Below are positions 45,741-58,553 of a stretch of 64,000 nucleotides of DNA, one piece after another (position 1 is the stretch's first letter; every line of letters begins with the position of its first letter). Made by a program: the position numbers and the translations under genes. This DNA is from Calliphora vicina (Eukaryota; Arthropoda; Insecta; Diptera; Calliphoridae), in assembly GCF_958450345.1 (NCBI RefSeq), contig NW_027052597.1:516093-580092 (forward strand). Reading direction: 5' to 3'. The notes beneath the pieces were generated by a model. It made no database searches. It saw only the letters and a list, made by a program, of their open reading frames with translations, and was not told the origin of the DNA.

Positions 45741-46799
<1,059 letters not shown>

Positions 46800-47377
46800 T
46801 TAAAAATTACACAAAACGTTATATTTCTAACAAACTATAACCAACTGTAAGAGAACTCAGAGTGTAATTTTCCATTTAATTTTGAATTTTTGAATACCCT
46901 TCTTTATATACATTTAAATTTCAGATTTTATTCCATAAGAAATAACTTGAGACCAATATTCAATTTCCCAGGTGGAATTATGCTTTTTTGGCAGTTTTAT
47001 TTTTTGCCATTTTGAACGTTACAAATTCTTCTTCTAAAACAGACATTCACGTCTATAGATAACACATAATAACAAGGATTGCCAGTATAAAATGTCAAAT
47101 AGCTTATTGTTGAAATTTTATGACTTATCAGACTTAAAGTTCAATGTTTTCTTTCGATTTTAAAATATTCTCTTACATAAATTAAATAAAACAATTCAAT
47201 ATACGAAAAATAAAACGAAAAAATAAAAATCCCCAAAAAGATTCCACAAATCCCAAAAACATACAATATTTCCCCAACTGTTCCCCATATCCCCAAACCC
47301 AATTATTTATCCCCATTTACAAAATAAAATCCCCAATTTGGGGAAAAATCCCCTAATCTGACAACACTGGTCTGCAC

Positions 47378-47731
47378 AATTGTGCTATGAAATGACAATC
47401 CCTGCTTTAATGTAATGAAAACACAACATTTTATTCGAAATTATCAAGCCAATTTTGATAAAATTTTGAACATAGGTTCCTGCAGTCATACAAAAATTAA
47501 CTAAATAAATCCAATCCAAATCAATCTGTGATCACTCATATTTTATACCAACAATTGATTTTTATTATAAAAAATTAAAATATTTTAAATCGTTAATAAC
47601 TTCATAAATACAGCGATTTTAAGTAAAATAAGCTCAAATATTTTATAGACAAATCCGGGTAAACAGTTTGGTACATTTTTAAGGTTACATTTTAAGAATA
47701 CAGATTTGAATCTGTATCACAAAAAATGGAG
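47378..47731. other. Short stretch with a solitary Helitron repeat unit
   Basis: At about 47519-47630 one copy of the unit ATCTGTGATCACTCATATTT plus following sequence matches the 112-bp tandem unit of the Helitron at 49333-50509. The rest is unassigned. Confidence 0.55.
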
Positions 47732-47845
47732 TACACTCAGGTCTCGCTTTAGCTGGAGGTCGCGTCAAAGCATTGCGTGCTTTTTATACCTACTTCGCAT
47801 TTTACACTTCATGTTACATGCGATGCTTTTTAAGCGTAAATTTTT

Positions 47846-48390
47846 ATACCCTACACCACCATAGTGGGGAGGGTATTATGCGTTTGTGCAGATGTTTGTA
47901 ACGCCCAAAAATATTAGTCTAACACCCACCTTAAGGTATACCGATCGACTTAAAATCACTTTCTGAGTCGATTAAACGATGTCCGTCCGTCCGTCTGGTT
48001 ATCTGGCTGGCTGGTAAATGTAAATGTATCTCCACAAATTGTGCTCCAAATAAGATTTATATATACAAAGTTCATGTCACCAAATTTTGTTACGATCGGT
48101 CCATAATTAGTCATAGCTCCCATATAGACCCGCTTCCGAAAATCACTTTAACGTGCATAAATCGCTTAAACATGTTGGTATACTCACAAAATTCAACATA
48201 GTAAACTTTCATATAGACACAAATCACACGACCTAATTTCATGGTGATCGGTCCATAAATGGTCATAGCCCCCATATAAGGGGGCTATGTATATTATTGA
48301 AATTTTAAAAGAAAAATGTTTTGGCTCTTTTACTTAGTGTAGGATATTATATGGTCGGGCTTGACCGACCATACTTTCGTACTTGTTTGT
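47846..48390. mobile_element. Helentron/mini-me-like element (complete)
   Basis: It begins with the hairpin TACCCTACACC...GGGGAGGGTA and ends with the hairpin GGTCGGGCTTGACCGACC and ATACTTTCGTACTTGTTTG. A short GTCC/GTCT array lies at about 47982-47995. Inner ATAGCTCCCATATA blocks recur at 21095, 31650 and 31795. It has the same design as 45741-46799 in mirror order but different sequence. Confidence 0.65.
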
Positions 48391-48689
48391 TTTATTATTA
48401 AAAAAAACTTCGCGTTTTCTGCAGCTTTTATTTATTTGTTCACCATTAAACTTGTTTTAATTTATTAAAATTGAAAAATACACATTTAAAAAAGAATATA
48501 AATTGTCAAAATTAGCTGACATGTTCGTGCGCCGCTTGTGACGCTTATAAAAGTAGAAAGTAGATCTACTTTAAGCATTCTACGCGTCAAGGCATTCTGC
48601 GCTTTTGTACTTGTAACTTGCAGCGTACAAATACATTGATTCTACTTTTTTGACAGCCGCGTAGAAAGCGTAAAACGCGTGGTGTGGAC

Positions 48690-49040
48690 CTCAATCGCGT
48701 TCCAAATTGGTTCAACGTCACTTTCATCACTAGATGATATAATCATATTGTCATCATATGGTAAAATATCATTTTCATCACTAAAATTAATCTAATGAAT
48801 AGTGGATGAGATTAAAGAATTTTTAGGGCCTTCTTTTTTTGCAAAATAATTTGTCATTAAAGCTTGCGATTATGAATTTTTAAGTTGCTTATGCAACTCT
48901 TGATATCCGGAAAACAGATCAGTCAGTCCGCGATGAATCTTTAATGCTCTTTCCGTATCTGGATCCATATTAAGAATTTGATTTTGTAAAAAACAAACTA
49001 TAACGATTATATCAGTGATGCAAACTTGGTTTAATTTTAA
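48690..49040 (-). pseudogene. Transposase C-terminal remnant (pogo/Tigger-like)
   Basis: On the minus strand, from about 49040, one frame reads KLNQVCITDIIVIV, then MDPDTERALKIHRGLTD, LFSGYQELHKQLKN, a TAA, ALMTNYFAKKEGPKNS, a TAG, and an acidic tail INFSDENDILPYDD with SSSDESDVEPIW. The regular helical segment followed by a basic and then acidic tail resembles the end of DDE transposases of the pogo/Tigger type. Two in-frame stops and the missing N-terminal part make it a pseudogene. Confidence 0.5.
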
Positions 49041-49332
49041 ACGGTAAAAAAGCTTTAAAAAAACATAATTTCAAAATTTTTAAAATTCTAAAAAAAATTG
49101 TATTTAAAAATCGCATAAATTTGAATCCACATAAAAAAAAATCCGCATAAAACGAGCCTTGAGGTATTTTTAAAATTCAAACTTGACGGGTGTTTAAGAC
49201 TGGAAGTTTTTCAATATTATATATGCTTCTTCGTTCTTCTAATGGTACATGAAATAGAGCAGATATGGTTCTGAGTGAATGAGAATACAAAATTCTCAGA
49301 TAAGAACAATGTTTGTTTCGATATTAAATAAA

Positions 49333-50509
49333 TCTATATAAATAAAAATCAAATGTCGTTCGTTGGTAATTGCACCAGTAGAGAACGGCCGAACCGATTT
49401 AGACAATTTTTTTTTAAAATGTTGGTCATAGCCCAACTTAGGTTTTTACGGAATGAAAAATTGACCACGCCTACTTTTACGCCCACTTTTTTCGATTTAT
49501 CTAAAACCGGAAAACCGCTACACCGCAAATTTTTTGTTTAAATGCTCATAGTAATAATATTTAAGTTTTTACTGAAATCTCTAAAATCTCTAAAATCGCA
49601 GGACGCCTGGACCGATTTAACTAATTTTTTTTAAATGTTCGTAATACATAGTCCGCAGTTTTTACATAAATAAAAATTGTCCATGTCCACTAATATGCCC
49701 ACTTATTAAATACATCGGTCTGTGATCAATCAAGAAAAGGAGCTCGATCTGTGATCACTCATATTTCTAGCAAAAATCGATTTTTTATATAAAAACTCAA
49801 AATATCTAAATTCGCTAATAACTTGGCCAGTAAGCGTTTAATCAAGAAAAGGAGCTAGATCTGTGATCACTTATATTTCTGAAAAAAACAACTTTTTATA
49901 TCGAAACTCACAATATCTAAAATCGCTAATAACTTGGTTAATAAGCGTTTAATCAAGAAAATGAGCTCGATCTGTGATCACTCATATTTCTGAGCAAAAA
50001 TTGATTATTTATATAAAAACTCAAAATGTCTTAATTCTCGAATAACTTGGCCAATAAGCGTTTAATCAAGAATAGGAGCTCGATCTGAGATCACTCATAT
50101 TTCTAGCCAAAAATCGATTTTTTATATAAAAACTCAAAATATCTAAATTATCTATTAACTTGGTCAATAAGCGTTTAATCAAGAAAAGGAGCTCGATCTG
50201 TGATCGCTCATATTTCTAGCAAAAATCGATTTTTTATATAAAAACTCAAAATATCTAAATTCGCTAATAACTTGGCCAGTAAGCGTTTAATCAAGAAAAG
50301 GAGTTCTATCTGTGATCACTCATTTTTCCGACCAAAATTCGATTACTTATATAAAAACTCATAATATGTACATTGATTTACATGTATTCTGTTGTTTTTT
50401 TTTTCTTTTTAATTATTTTTACCCTTTTTAAACCGCTTCACACAAATTCACAAATCGAACACAAGCATTCTTTAAACTGGAACAGGACAACGTCTGTCGG
50501 GTCAGCTAG
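49333..50509 (+). mobile_element. Helitron (non-autonomous) with six 112-bp tandem repeats
   Basis: It starts TCTATATAAATAAAAATCAA after A and ends CGTCTGTCGGGTCAGCTAG before T, the expected TC/CTAG ends and A-T target. No Rep/helicase gene. The same family is found at 23694-24305 (one repeat unit, inverse) and, by its 5' end, at 21430-22528. Confidence 0.82.
49720..50345. repeat. Tandem array, about 112-bp unit, six copies
   Basis: The anchor GATCTGTGATCACT (with variants) recurs at 49745, 49858, 49969, 50081, 50195 and 50307. Each unit also contains GCGTTTAATCAAGAA and CTAATAACTTGGCC. TGATCA is a palindrome within each unit. There are no unique spacers, so this is not a CRISPR-like array. 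Confidence 0.9.
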
Positions 50510-50944
50510 TAAAATATATTTTTAAAAAAATCCCTTCATTGTTTTACTATGAATGGTGTAGCGATGCGAACCGGGTTTGCTAGTTTTATATTTTCAATTT
50601 CCAATATTCCAAAAATTTGAAAATAAATTATGTGTAGAATTCGTTATTAATATTCCTTATTAATCAGCGAAATAAACGTATTTATTTACTCTCCTGAAAA
50701 CTAAGATAGAGGGTTTTGAATATATTCGTTCGATATTTATTAAAGCGAACAAGCAACCTTAACTGACAACCGTATCCATTCAATTAAAGGTCATCGATGA
50801 TATTTCAATAATATTTGCCGAATCTATGGTAGCAACGAAAATCGAAAATGCTTATGGAAATTATTCTGATATCTTCAATGGGTTAACCAAAAATCCATTA
50901 CCAAGGTAAACAAATGGGTCATTTATTAATAAAATTTAATAATG
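50510..50944. other. Short intergenic stretch, nothing recognised
   Basis: About 435 bases of AT-rich DNA without a supported feature. Confidence 0.5.
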
Positions 50945-50952
50945 ATTATATT

Positions 50953-51837
50953 CAGGGAAACCAAAATATGCAAATGCATGTTTTTTCTGGTGAGTCTAAT
51001 GAGCACATGGATAAGATATTTACACGTTTCAGAACTATTTAAGAATTTTGGCATCGATTTGTTAGTGCATATTTTTGCATATTTTACCCTTAAATACATA
51101 TTTTTGCATATATTTGTTTTAAGAGCATATTTATGTCATATTTTGCGTTTTTAGAGCATATTTTACTGTTTAATAGCATATTTTGACTTTATCAAAAACT
51201 AATTTTGTCTTACTTATTTTTCGCTGTTGTGTTACAGGTTTTTACTTCCTTTGTTTAAAATTCAAAATTGAAAAATAGATGGCTTTTCACCAAAAAAAAA
51301 ATTTAGAAAACAAATTTTTGTTTTAAAATTTAAAATAACAATTCGAAAAATTTTTTTATCCAAAAAATTAAAAAACTGAAAAAAAAAATTTTGTTTACCT
51401 AAAAATATTTAAATTTTTTATTTTGAAGTATAATTAGGTGAAGGGTATATAAGATTCGGCACAGCCGAATATAGCTCTCTTACTTGTTTTAATATAAAAT
51501 AAGCACTATTTTAAAAATAGCTCCATCTAAATATCAAATTTTAGTTCTAATTCAAACTTAACCGTTCTAAGTGTTAAAGAAATATTGTCTTTTAAATTTG
51601 CTCCTGTAACATCAGTTGATGTCGAAAGAACATTTTATATGTATAAAAATGTTTTCAGATCCAATAGACAACGATTTTTATTTGAAAATTTAAGTAAATT
51701 TTTTTTGGTTAAAAATTATGTAAAAGTTTGTTTTTTTAAGAGCATATTTTTTAAATTTTAAGAGCATATTTTAAAGTTTTACTGCATATTTAAAGCGCCT
51801 AAAACGCTTTTTTTAGAGCATATTTCCGGTTTCCCTG
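50953..51837 (+). mobile_element. hAT element (degraded) with CAGGGAAACC ends
   Basis: Ends CAGGGAAACCAAAATATGC and its near-inverse GCATATTTCCGGTTTCCCTG. The exact 8-bp duplication ATTATATT lies at 50945-50952 and 51838-51845. The subterminal repeat is GAGCATATTTT, many copies at both ends. Inside are a transposase tail (51560-51720) and a Helentron-like end (about 51432-51487). Confidence 0.9.
51560..51720 (+). pseudogene. hAT transposase C-terminal remnant
   Basis: A short frame reads KFAPVTSVDVERTFYMYKN, then FRSNRQRFLFENLSKFF and KNYVK. TSVDVERTF is the hAT dimerisation block in a version different from ANVERIF in the other copies, so it belongs to another hAT family. All upstream parts are deleted. 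Confidence 0.75.
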
Positions 51838-51845
51838 ATTATATT

Positions 51846-52672
51846 AAATATTGTTTATTTCCTCCTTTTTATGTGGTACTGTTGCGGCAGCCGTAATGAT
51901 GATTTTAAAAATTAAATCTTTAACCTTTTGAATAAACTGTAAATACATGTTCACAAATACACGATATGTATGTATAACATACATATGTATATAGCGTTGC
52001 GTGAACTTTAGAAGGCCTTGATCATTTATAAATAAAATGATCCAAAATTATACTTACGCCCATTATCACGATGTCTGGTTTAATTACTATTATTTTAACA
52101 GACTTTAAGGGCGGGGTTTTGACTTGAAGATTGGAGATTTAAATAAAGTTTAATCTACGAATATTGTTTTTCGTCGATTATTTTGTTCTATTTGCTAGTT
52201 TAAGCGCCCAATCTTAGACGTTTAAACTCTGCAATAAATCTGAAAGTACAAGCAGCTGATGGAATAATATTTGTGTTGGAAAACATAAAAAATGATTGAA
52301 AAATTAAAAAATGAAGAATCTATGAGGCCTGAAAAATATTATTTAGATTTTTTGATTTAGTTAGATTTTTCTGAATTTTTCAAATTTATTTTCTCAACAC
52401 ACAACACAGAATTATTAATAAGTTACTTTGGACCTTTTGCGTATTAAATAACGATATGCAAAAAATATGAGCATGTAAAAATATAAATACATACATACGT
52501 GTTAATCAATACAGTGATATAATTTTATATTTATTATAAATTGCACAATTCAATACACTGTCTGTTGAATGTGAAAATCCTTCTCATAATGAAGCCAGTG
52601 CATATACAAATCTTTACTGGATCTCACATTTGCACTCACAAACACATTTACTTATGCATGCATATGAATATT
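51846..52672. other. Intergenic stretch
   Basis: No gene recognised. CCCATTATCACGATGTCTGG at about 52063 resembles a decayed end of the Harbinger-like MITE family. GGGCGGGGTTTTGACTTGAA near 52109 and GCGCCCAATCTTAGACG near 52204 may be an inverted pair. Confidence 0.45.
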
Positions 52673-53553
52673 ACCCAGCGGGAAAAAGATGCAGTAAAGA
52701 GGCCTTCCTAAAGGCCTTCTTTTGCAGACACAAGGACTTCTAGCCGCATTGCAAAATCATTTAAATTTTACACGGCGTGTCATTGCGAGCCAAGGGCTCG
52801 CACACTCGCTGCTGTTAGAGGGCTGAGAGAAGGCCTACTTAGGAAGGGCTACTAGAAGGGCTTCTAGAAGGCCTAATTGGGAAGAGCTATTAGAAGGTCT
52901 ACTTTGGAAGGGCTATTAGAAGGTCTACTTTGGAAGGGCTATTTGTAGGGCTGCTATATGGTCTTATGCCTGTACAAAAACCTGTTATTACTGCTCTAAT
53001 GAAAGGCCTGTAGAGGAATGACATATGGAATGCCTAGAAAGATAGGACTACTGCAAAGTCTTATGGAAGAGCTACATGAGAAGGCCTAAAAGAAAAAAAA
53101 AGCATTAGAAATTAGGCATCAAAGGACGGCCTATGAAAAGTCATGCATTTTAAAGTTTTATATAACGTCTACCATGGAAGACCTATTTAAAGTCTTATTA
53201 GAAGATCTAAAATAAGAATAAGAATTAAAATGAAGTTGTTTGTTTAATTTTTTGAAACATGATAATTTCTGATTACATACTTAAAAAGCAACAAAAATAA
53301 ATAAGAAGCGACATCAAGCAATTTATTGTTGTAAATTTTGTAAAGAGAGTTAATCAAAGAGATGCAGAGTATTTTATTTTTTGATGTAGACTATTTTTAT
53401 TTAACCACTTGTTATTAGAAGGGGATTCATAGGCCTTCTTGAACACCTTCTAAGAGCAGGCAGTGTGGAATTAGTATCGGATCTTTTAGAATGTGTAAGT
53501 ATGCCTTTTAGAATGCCTACAAACTGAAGTCCTATAATTTTTTCCCGCTGGGT
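52673..53553. repeat. MITE with ACCCAGCGGGAAAAA ends and about 30-bp internal repeats
   Basis: Inverted ends ACCCAGCGGGAAAAA and TTTTTCCCGCTGGGT. The interior has a degenerate tandem unit of about 30 bases (GAAGGTCTACTTTGGAAGGG, with variants) at about 52825-52965. Related to 42753-43391. Confidence 0.82.
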
Positions 53554-53760
53554 TACATACCCATACACACATACATATACATGCACATTTGTACGTAGTA
53601 TTGATAATATAGTAAATTTTGGTTGCATTGCATTATTATTCTTTTTATTACATTGACAGACTGACAGGAGCAGCATTGCAGTATACAAATGATTATATGA
53701 ATAACTCTTCTTTGTCGTCTTTAAAGCACACACACACATCCACATACATTTTATATAAAT

Positions 53761-54928
53761 ACCCAGCAGTTAAGCAAGTAGTCAATGTATTCCTCCCTTG
53801 TAGACACCCTGAAGGAAACCTGGGGACAAGTGTCTCCAAGTCACCAGTTTTGTCGACTATTTTAGTGACTTTTTAGCGACATTGTCAACGAAGTGTCAAG
53901 GAAGACGACTCTTCCATCTGTTATGAATTCATACCATTTCGTTTTTTAATTTGTTTAATACAACTTCAAATGTTAACAAAATATGCAGTTTCATTATTTA
54001 CATCTACTTCAGAAAAGTACCAAAAGTGTAGATTAGAATTACTAAAATGTACTAGTGAATAAGTACCTAGTCAATAGTAATATCGTCAGTAGTAAACTTC
54101 CAATGACATGCACATGTTAAATGTCTATAGTAAATAGCATTGTCTGGGGGTAAAATAAGTCACTAGTACTGGTGACTGTGTCAATAGTAAGTCAGTATAG
54201 TTTCACTATTGACACTTCCTGCAGGGCAGTAATTCTCACTAATACATATCTGACTTAACTGGCTCCAATTTATAAATTTGGGTAATTTGAAACATACATG
54301 CTCTTTATATACATATTTAGCAGAAACAAGTCAATTGGTTATTTTATACACCCAAAGTTACCTAGCATTAGTCACTTAAGTGTATCTAAGTAATTAAGAG
54401 TGTAGTCACTTTAAACGTTTTCTGAGTAATTCGTACAATCTGGTTTTATAGAAATTGTGTTGATATAATCCTCATACAGTTTATTATCTTTTTTGCTTAT
54501 GTATACTGACAGCCCATGTAACCTAGCGTGATGTCAATGATCACTTTAGTGTCTCTTAGTAACCTATAGCGTAGTCAATTTAAATTTAATTTAATTATTT
54601 GTACAGCTCTTTAGAAAATAGTAATTTTACCCACCATATGTAATCTATTGGAGAGTTGTCGGAGGAAGGTATGTTTACTATCAATCTGTTATTGGACTGT
54701 CTATGTTTTTAACTGACTATTTGAGGTCAATTAGCACCCGTATATGTTAAAATAACTAGTTATGTAGCTGATAAAGTATCCAGTTAGGTAGCTAGAAAGA
54801 TAACTGACTCTATGCAACCGGTATGTGAATCCAATGCGTTGATTAGTTTGGATCAATGAACTCCATGGTTAGGACATGCACGTGTTAAAATAACTAGTCT
54901 AGGGGACAGTCACCCAGAACTGCTGGGT
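53761..54928. repeat. Inverted-repeat transposon, ACCCAGCAGTT family, complete copy
   Basis: Ends ACCCAGCAGTTAAGCAAGTAG and AGAACTGCTGGGT. The interior is shared, in inverse orientation, with 8873-10676 (for example AGTGTCTCTTAGTAACCTAT at about 54550). No coding sequence. A stray end of the family (CAGCAGTTAAGCAAGTA) lies at about 56805-56821. Confidence 0.78.
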
Positions 54929-55448
54929 ACATATGAATGGATGTATGGATGTGTGTATGTCACACTCATATGTGTGTGTGTGTGTATGATTGTGGAGTTT
55001 AAACCATTTTACATTTTGACATAATATTGATTGGCAAACGTGCAGTATTTACACATCGATTCATTTATTGCGTGTTTGGAATATTTAAATTATACTCATT
55101 CGAACTCGTTCGTACACCCCAAAATAAAGGGGTTCTTTAAAAATGGATTAAATTAATAAAATCATACACATTAACAATTACTCAGACATGCTCACTTGGG
55201 TATTATACCCGACTATAACAATGTGTATGTGAAAATTTGTTCGCTTGATTTTGGGTTTAATTTGGAAAAATAAATCTGTTTAAGGATTACATTTCTTTAG
55301 ATGTTTGTTTTTAAGACTAAAATTAATGCAATTAATAAATTTATCAAAAAATTTAAAATTAGCAGTTAATGTTTGAATGTCATGAATTCCACCAAAGAAC
55401 ACTAATAAAACGCAAGCTTTTGAACTTGAGTAATTCTTACAAATAATA
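54929..55448. other. Intergenic stretch
   Basis: A GT microsatellite near 54968-54986; otherwise AT-rich with no gene recognised. Confidence 0.5.
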
Positions 55449-55884
55449 GTTGTGTTCGCGTACTTGATAATTTGTACAAATTATCACTGAAAGTTACGGG
55501 ATTCCGTTCGTTTACTTTCAAAAACTTGTAACGAGAGAGCAAGAGAGTGGTAAAAGTGACAGTTCGTAGATAGAGAACATGAGAGTGGTAAAAGTGACAG
55601 TTCGTAGATAGAGAACATGAAAAAATATCAAGATAAAAATGTGGTTGCAAATGCAAACAATACTAAAAAGTTGAAAATTAATACAATTTACAAGTTTTGC
55701 AAAGAAAATAAGTAAAATAGCACAAAACAAACGTTTTAAATTGATTTATAATAAAATACAACTTATTTTTACAAATTGTTGTTCGCGTACTTTTTTTGAT
55801 TACTTTTCAGATTGAGAGTAATTTATTTTTACTCTCTAAAATAAAGTTACTGGATATTTTTTACTGGAAAGTACGCGAACACAC
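55449..55884. repeat. MITE with GTGTTCGCGTAC ends and a tandem duplication
   Basis: Ends GTTGTGTTCGCGTAC and GTACGCGAACACAC are inverse. The 38-base unit starting GAGAGTGGTAAAAGTGACAG is present twice in tandem at about 55543-55620. A third TTCGCGTAC lies inside at about 55783. Confidence 0.7.
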
Positions 55885-57078
55885 CTAATATCATGCAATT
55901 TTGCATACATTTTTATTTTGATAAAAAGACAAGCTCCGTTGAACAATCGGTCCATGATCTCTCCACACATAAATGCCTATGTTACATAAATGCCTATAGA
56001 ATACCAGTATCCATACAAAATTAAGCAAAAAGAAGTTTCATATAAAAACAAATCACAAAACAAAATTTAGTTTGGATGAGCCAAGAATCTAATTTTTCAG
56101 GATTCAATCTCAATAACAAATCCAAATTCTTTTTTTCACTTTTGCATTTTGATCAAAAATTTATGTATAACTGAAAAAAATTCTTAAAAAAAGCAATGAC
56201 GCTTTTTAAAAAATTAAAATTTTCTTTGTTATTGCCAAAAATCTTTATGAATTTTTTAATTCTTAAAAATTGTATACATTTTTGAAAAGAAGAAACAATT
56301 TTCAACACTATGGTATAGAGTCACAGATTTATTTTCAATTTTTTTCAGTTCCCCCCACTGTTTGACTTACTCCCATTAATAAAAAGCCTGGTTATGTCTT
56401 AAATAATAGTTATACTGTCGGTTTAAGATACTTTTGTATGAAAACTGTCAGTTTAACTATTAGTTGTCACTAGGGGGCGGATTTTTATGCATTTATTATT
56501 GGAAAATATGCGCCTAAAATATGCTTCAAAAAATCAAAATATTACCTAAAAATTTAAAAAAATGCACTTTTATTTTTCTGCAGAAACATAAAATAATAAA
56601 CTATGGATCGCGCAATGTCTAAAAAATTTAATTATATAGTTAATTAAATAGTTAAAGTTTTAAAATAATAATTGTTCTTTTGAGAAAACGGTGGATATAT
56701 TAATATTTAGAGCTTCTATCTTACGACTTGCCTTTTAAAATCATTAAAATGTTGATCGTGATGTAAAGTAGCATCCAATCTTAATTTTTATCTCATAATA
56801 ATTCAGCAGTTAAGCAAGTATGTATGTATCCCTTATAGAAAGTAAAAATATAGTTGTCCATGACGCTCAGAGGACCAAGTGCAAAGTGTGACAAATCGTG
56901 TGCTGTTCAGTTAAATAAGTAGTGAGTTTCTAAAATTGACAACATTTTTTGTTGTCTTGTGTAATTTCTCCATTCTTTCAATTAACGCTTTATTGTTGTA
57001 TTACAATTAAGGAAGTTTATAAAAGAAGATCTCTCTTAAATCACACTTTAACTAATTCCACCCACAGGTAACCTTTAC
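55885..57078. other. Intergenic stretch with decayed MITEs
   Basis: No gene. About 56368-56475 is a decayed copy of the CCCCCATTAACACGAAG MITE (shared TACTGTCGGTTTAAGATAC-like core). About 56473-56530 shares GGGGGCGGATTTTTATGCAT with 23499. The right edge is the target site of the jockey element. Confidence 0.55.
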
Positions 57079-57269
57079 AAAGACTTAATAATTGGAGTTC
57101 GATCGTGACTGTCATGAAAGACGGACGACTTGCGGAAAGTTATCATAACATTCATTTGTTCTGTGTGTTTTTTTTAATATTTCAACGCATATTTTTATTG
57201 CGTTGTTGTTTTAAATAGAGAAAGAGACTCTTAAACAACAGATTAAAAAAAAAACAATTCAAAAAAACT

Positions 57270-58544
57270 ATGTCAGAGCTTAATGCTCAAAATTCCTTAA
57301 TCAACAATGTAAATAATCCATCAATACAAAATAATGTAAAATCTGATAATGTTAGAAAAAGAAAAAATGAAGCATTAAGTGAAACAATGGCAAAACAACA
57401 AAAAAATAATTATTATGATATTCTTGATAATGACAAAGAATGTAACGAAGAATATTTAAAAATATTTGAAAAACATGTACAAGAGCACGAACAAGCAACA
57501 ACAACTAGTAGCTCCACAAGAAATAATAATTTAAATAATAATACTCTAAATAATGAAAATACAACAAACAATACTCAAAACAAAAATAAAAAAATCCCAC
57601 CTCTCAACATTTTTGGTGTGGATCCCAAAGAACTTATTAAATTTATAAAAAATGGTCTTAATCTAAAAGACTTTAAAATAAGAGAATTTTATAACAAAAA
57701 AATTTCTCTTTATGTGACATCAATGGATGATTACAACAGAGTAAAAGCATATTTACAAAAAACAAAAACAAATTTTTTTACGTTTACTCCAAAAGATATG
57801 AAAACAAAAACATACTTACTGAAAGGTCTCAGTGCTAACATTGATACTAATGAAATTCTGGAAGAACTAAGAGTATTCCAAAATGAGAACTTGAAATTCA
57901 TAAAAGTAAGCGAATTTAAAACCAAAAAATCTGCAAGTGAAAATTATGCTCTGCCAATCTATTTAGTCCAAATAAGTAGCAATAGTAAAACTAACGAATT
58001 ACATGCAATTAAGGGTTTGCAGCATCGCTGTATTCGCTGGGAACCCTTAAGAAAACCCGAAATTACGCAATGTAGAAACTGTCAGAGTTTCTTTCATAGC
58101 GCAGCTAATTGCTACCTAGCTAAAAGATGTGTTAAATGCAATGAAAGCCATGGAGTTGGGGAATGTAGCCTAAAAAACATACCTAATAATGAAAGGGATA
58201 AACTGTTTTGTGTGCTATGTGGTAAATTTGGACACCCGACATCATATAAAGGATGCGAAAAATATAAAGAAATTCAACAGAAGCTTCGTGCAAAAAAACA
58301 AATATTAAAACAAAATAGAACCACAAATATACCATATACAAATATGAATACTAATATGAGCTTTGCTGATACTGTAAAAAACAATAATTTTCAAAATCAA
58401 AATAACACAAATCCGATACAACTAGCTTTAGAAGAGTTTAAAAATTCAATGCAAAATCTTACAAATCAAATAGTTAATCTACATAAACAACTACAAATAC
58501 AAACATCTAGAGTAGATTCTATATTTTCATTGTTAGAAGCTTGA
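57270..58544 (+). CDS. Jockey ORF1: gag-like nucleic-acid-binding protein
   Basis: 424 residues, intact. The N-terminal third is Asn- and Thr-rich and of low complexity. The middle (about 110-265) is the conserved gag-like region. Three zinc knuckles follow: CRNCQSFFHSAANC (CX2CX4HX4C) at about 269-282, CVKCNESHGVGEC (CX2CX3HX4C) at about 287-299, and CVLCGKFGHPTSYKGC (CX2CX4HX6C) at about 314-329, the triple set of jockey/I ORF1 proteins. The last 40 residues (LEEFKNSMQNLTNQIV and on) look like a short coiled coil. The protein packages element RNA and escorts it to the nucleus. ORF2 begins 9 bases after the stop. Confidence 0.92.
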   Translation: MSELNAQNSLINNVNNPSIQNNVKSDNVRKRKNEALSETMAKQQKNNYYDILDNDKECNEEYLKIFEKHVQEHEQATTTSSSTRNNNLNNNTLNNENTTNNTQNKNKKIPPLNIFGVDPKELIKFIKNGLNLKDFKIREFYNKKISLYVTSMDDYNRVKAYLQKTKTNFFTFTPKDMKTKTYLLKGLSANIDTNEILEELRVFQNENLKFIKVSEFKTKKSASENYALPIYLVQISSNSKTNELHAIKGLQHRCIRWEPLRKPEITQCRNCQSFFHSAANCYLAKRCVKCNESHGVGECSLKNIPNNERDKLFCVLCGKFGHPTSYKGCEKYKEIQQKLRAKKQILKQNRTTNIPYTNMNTNMSFADTVKNNNFQNQNNTNPIQLALEEFKNSMQNLTNQIVNLHKQLQIQTSRVDSIFSLLEA

Positions 58545-58553
58545 GTTATCACC

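Larger units (their letters stand above)
47732..49166 (-). mobile_element. Degraded pogo/Tigger-like transposon
   Basis: The left end TACACTCAGGTCTCGCTTTA and the inverse of the right end, TACCTCAAGGCTCGTTTTAT, are similar, and both edges carry TA. A minus-strand transposase tail lies near the right end. A Helentron-like repeat (47846-48390) and a CGCGT-rich MITE-like pair (near 47755 and 48690) are inserted. The class is inferred from ends, TA target and the type of tail, not from catalytic motifs, which are missing. Confidence 0.45.

Noticed and set aside
49720..50345. Regular array resembling a CRISPR
   Set aside because: The whole 112-bp unit repeats, without unique spacers, inside a eukaryotic Helitron.
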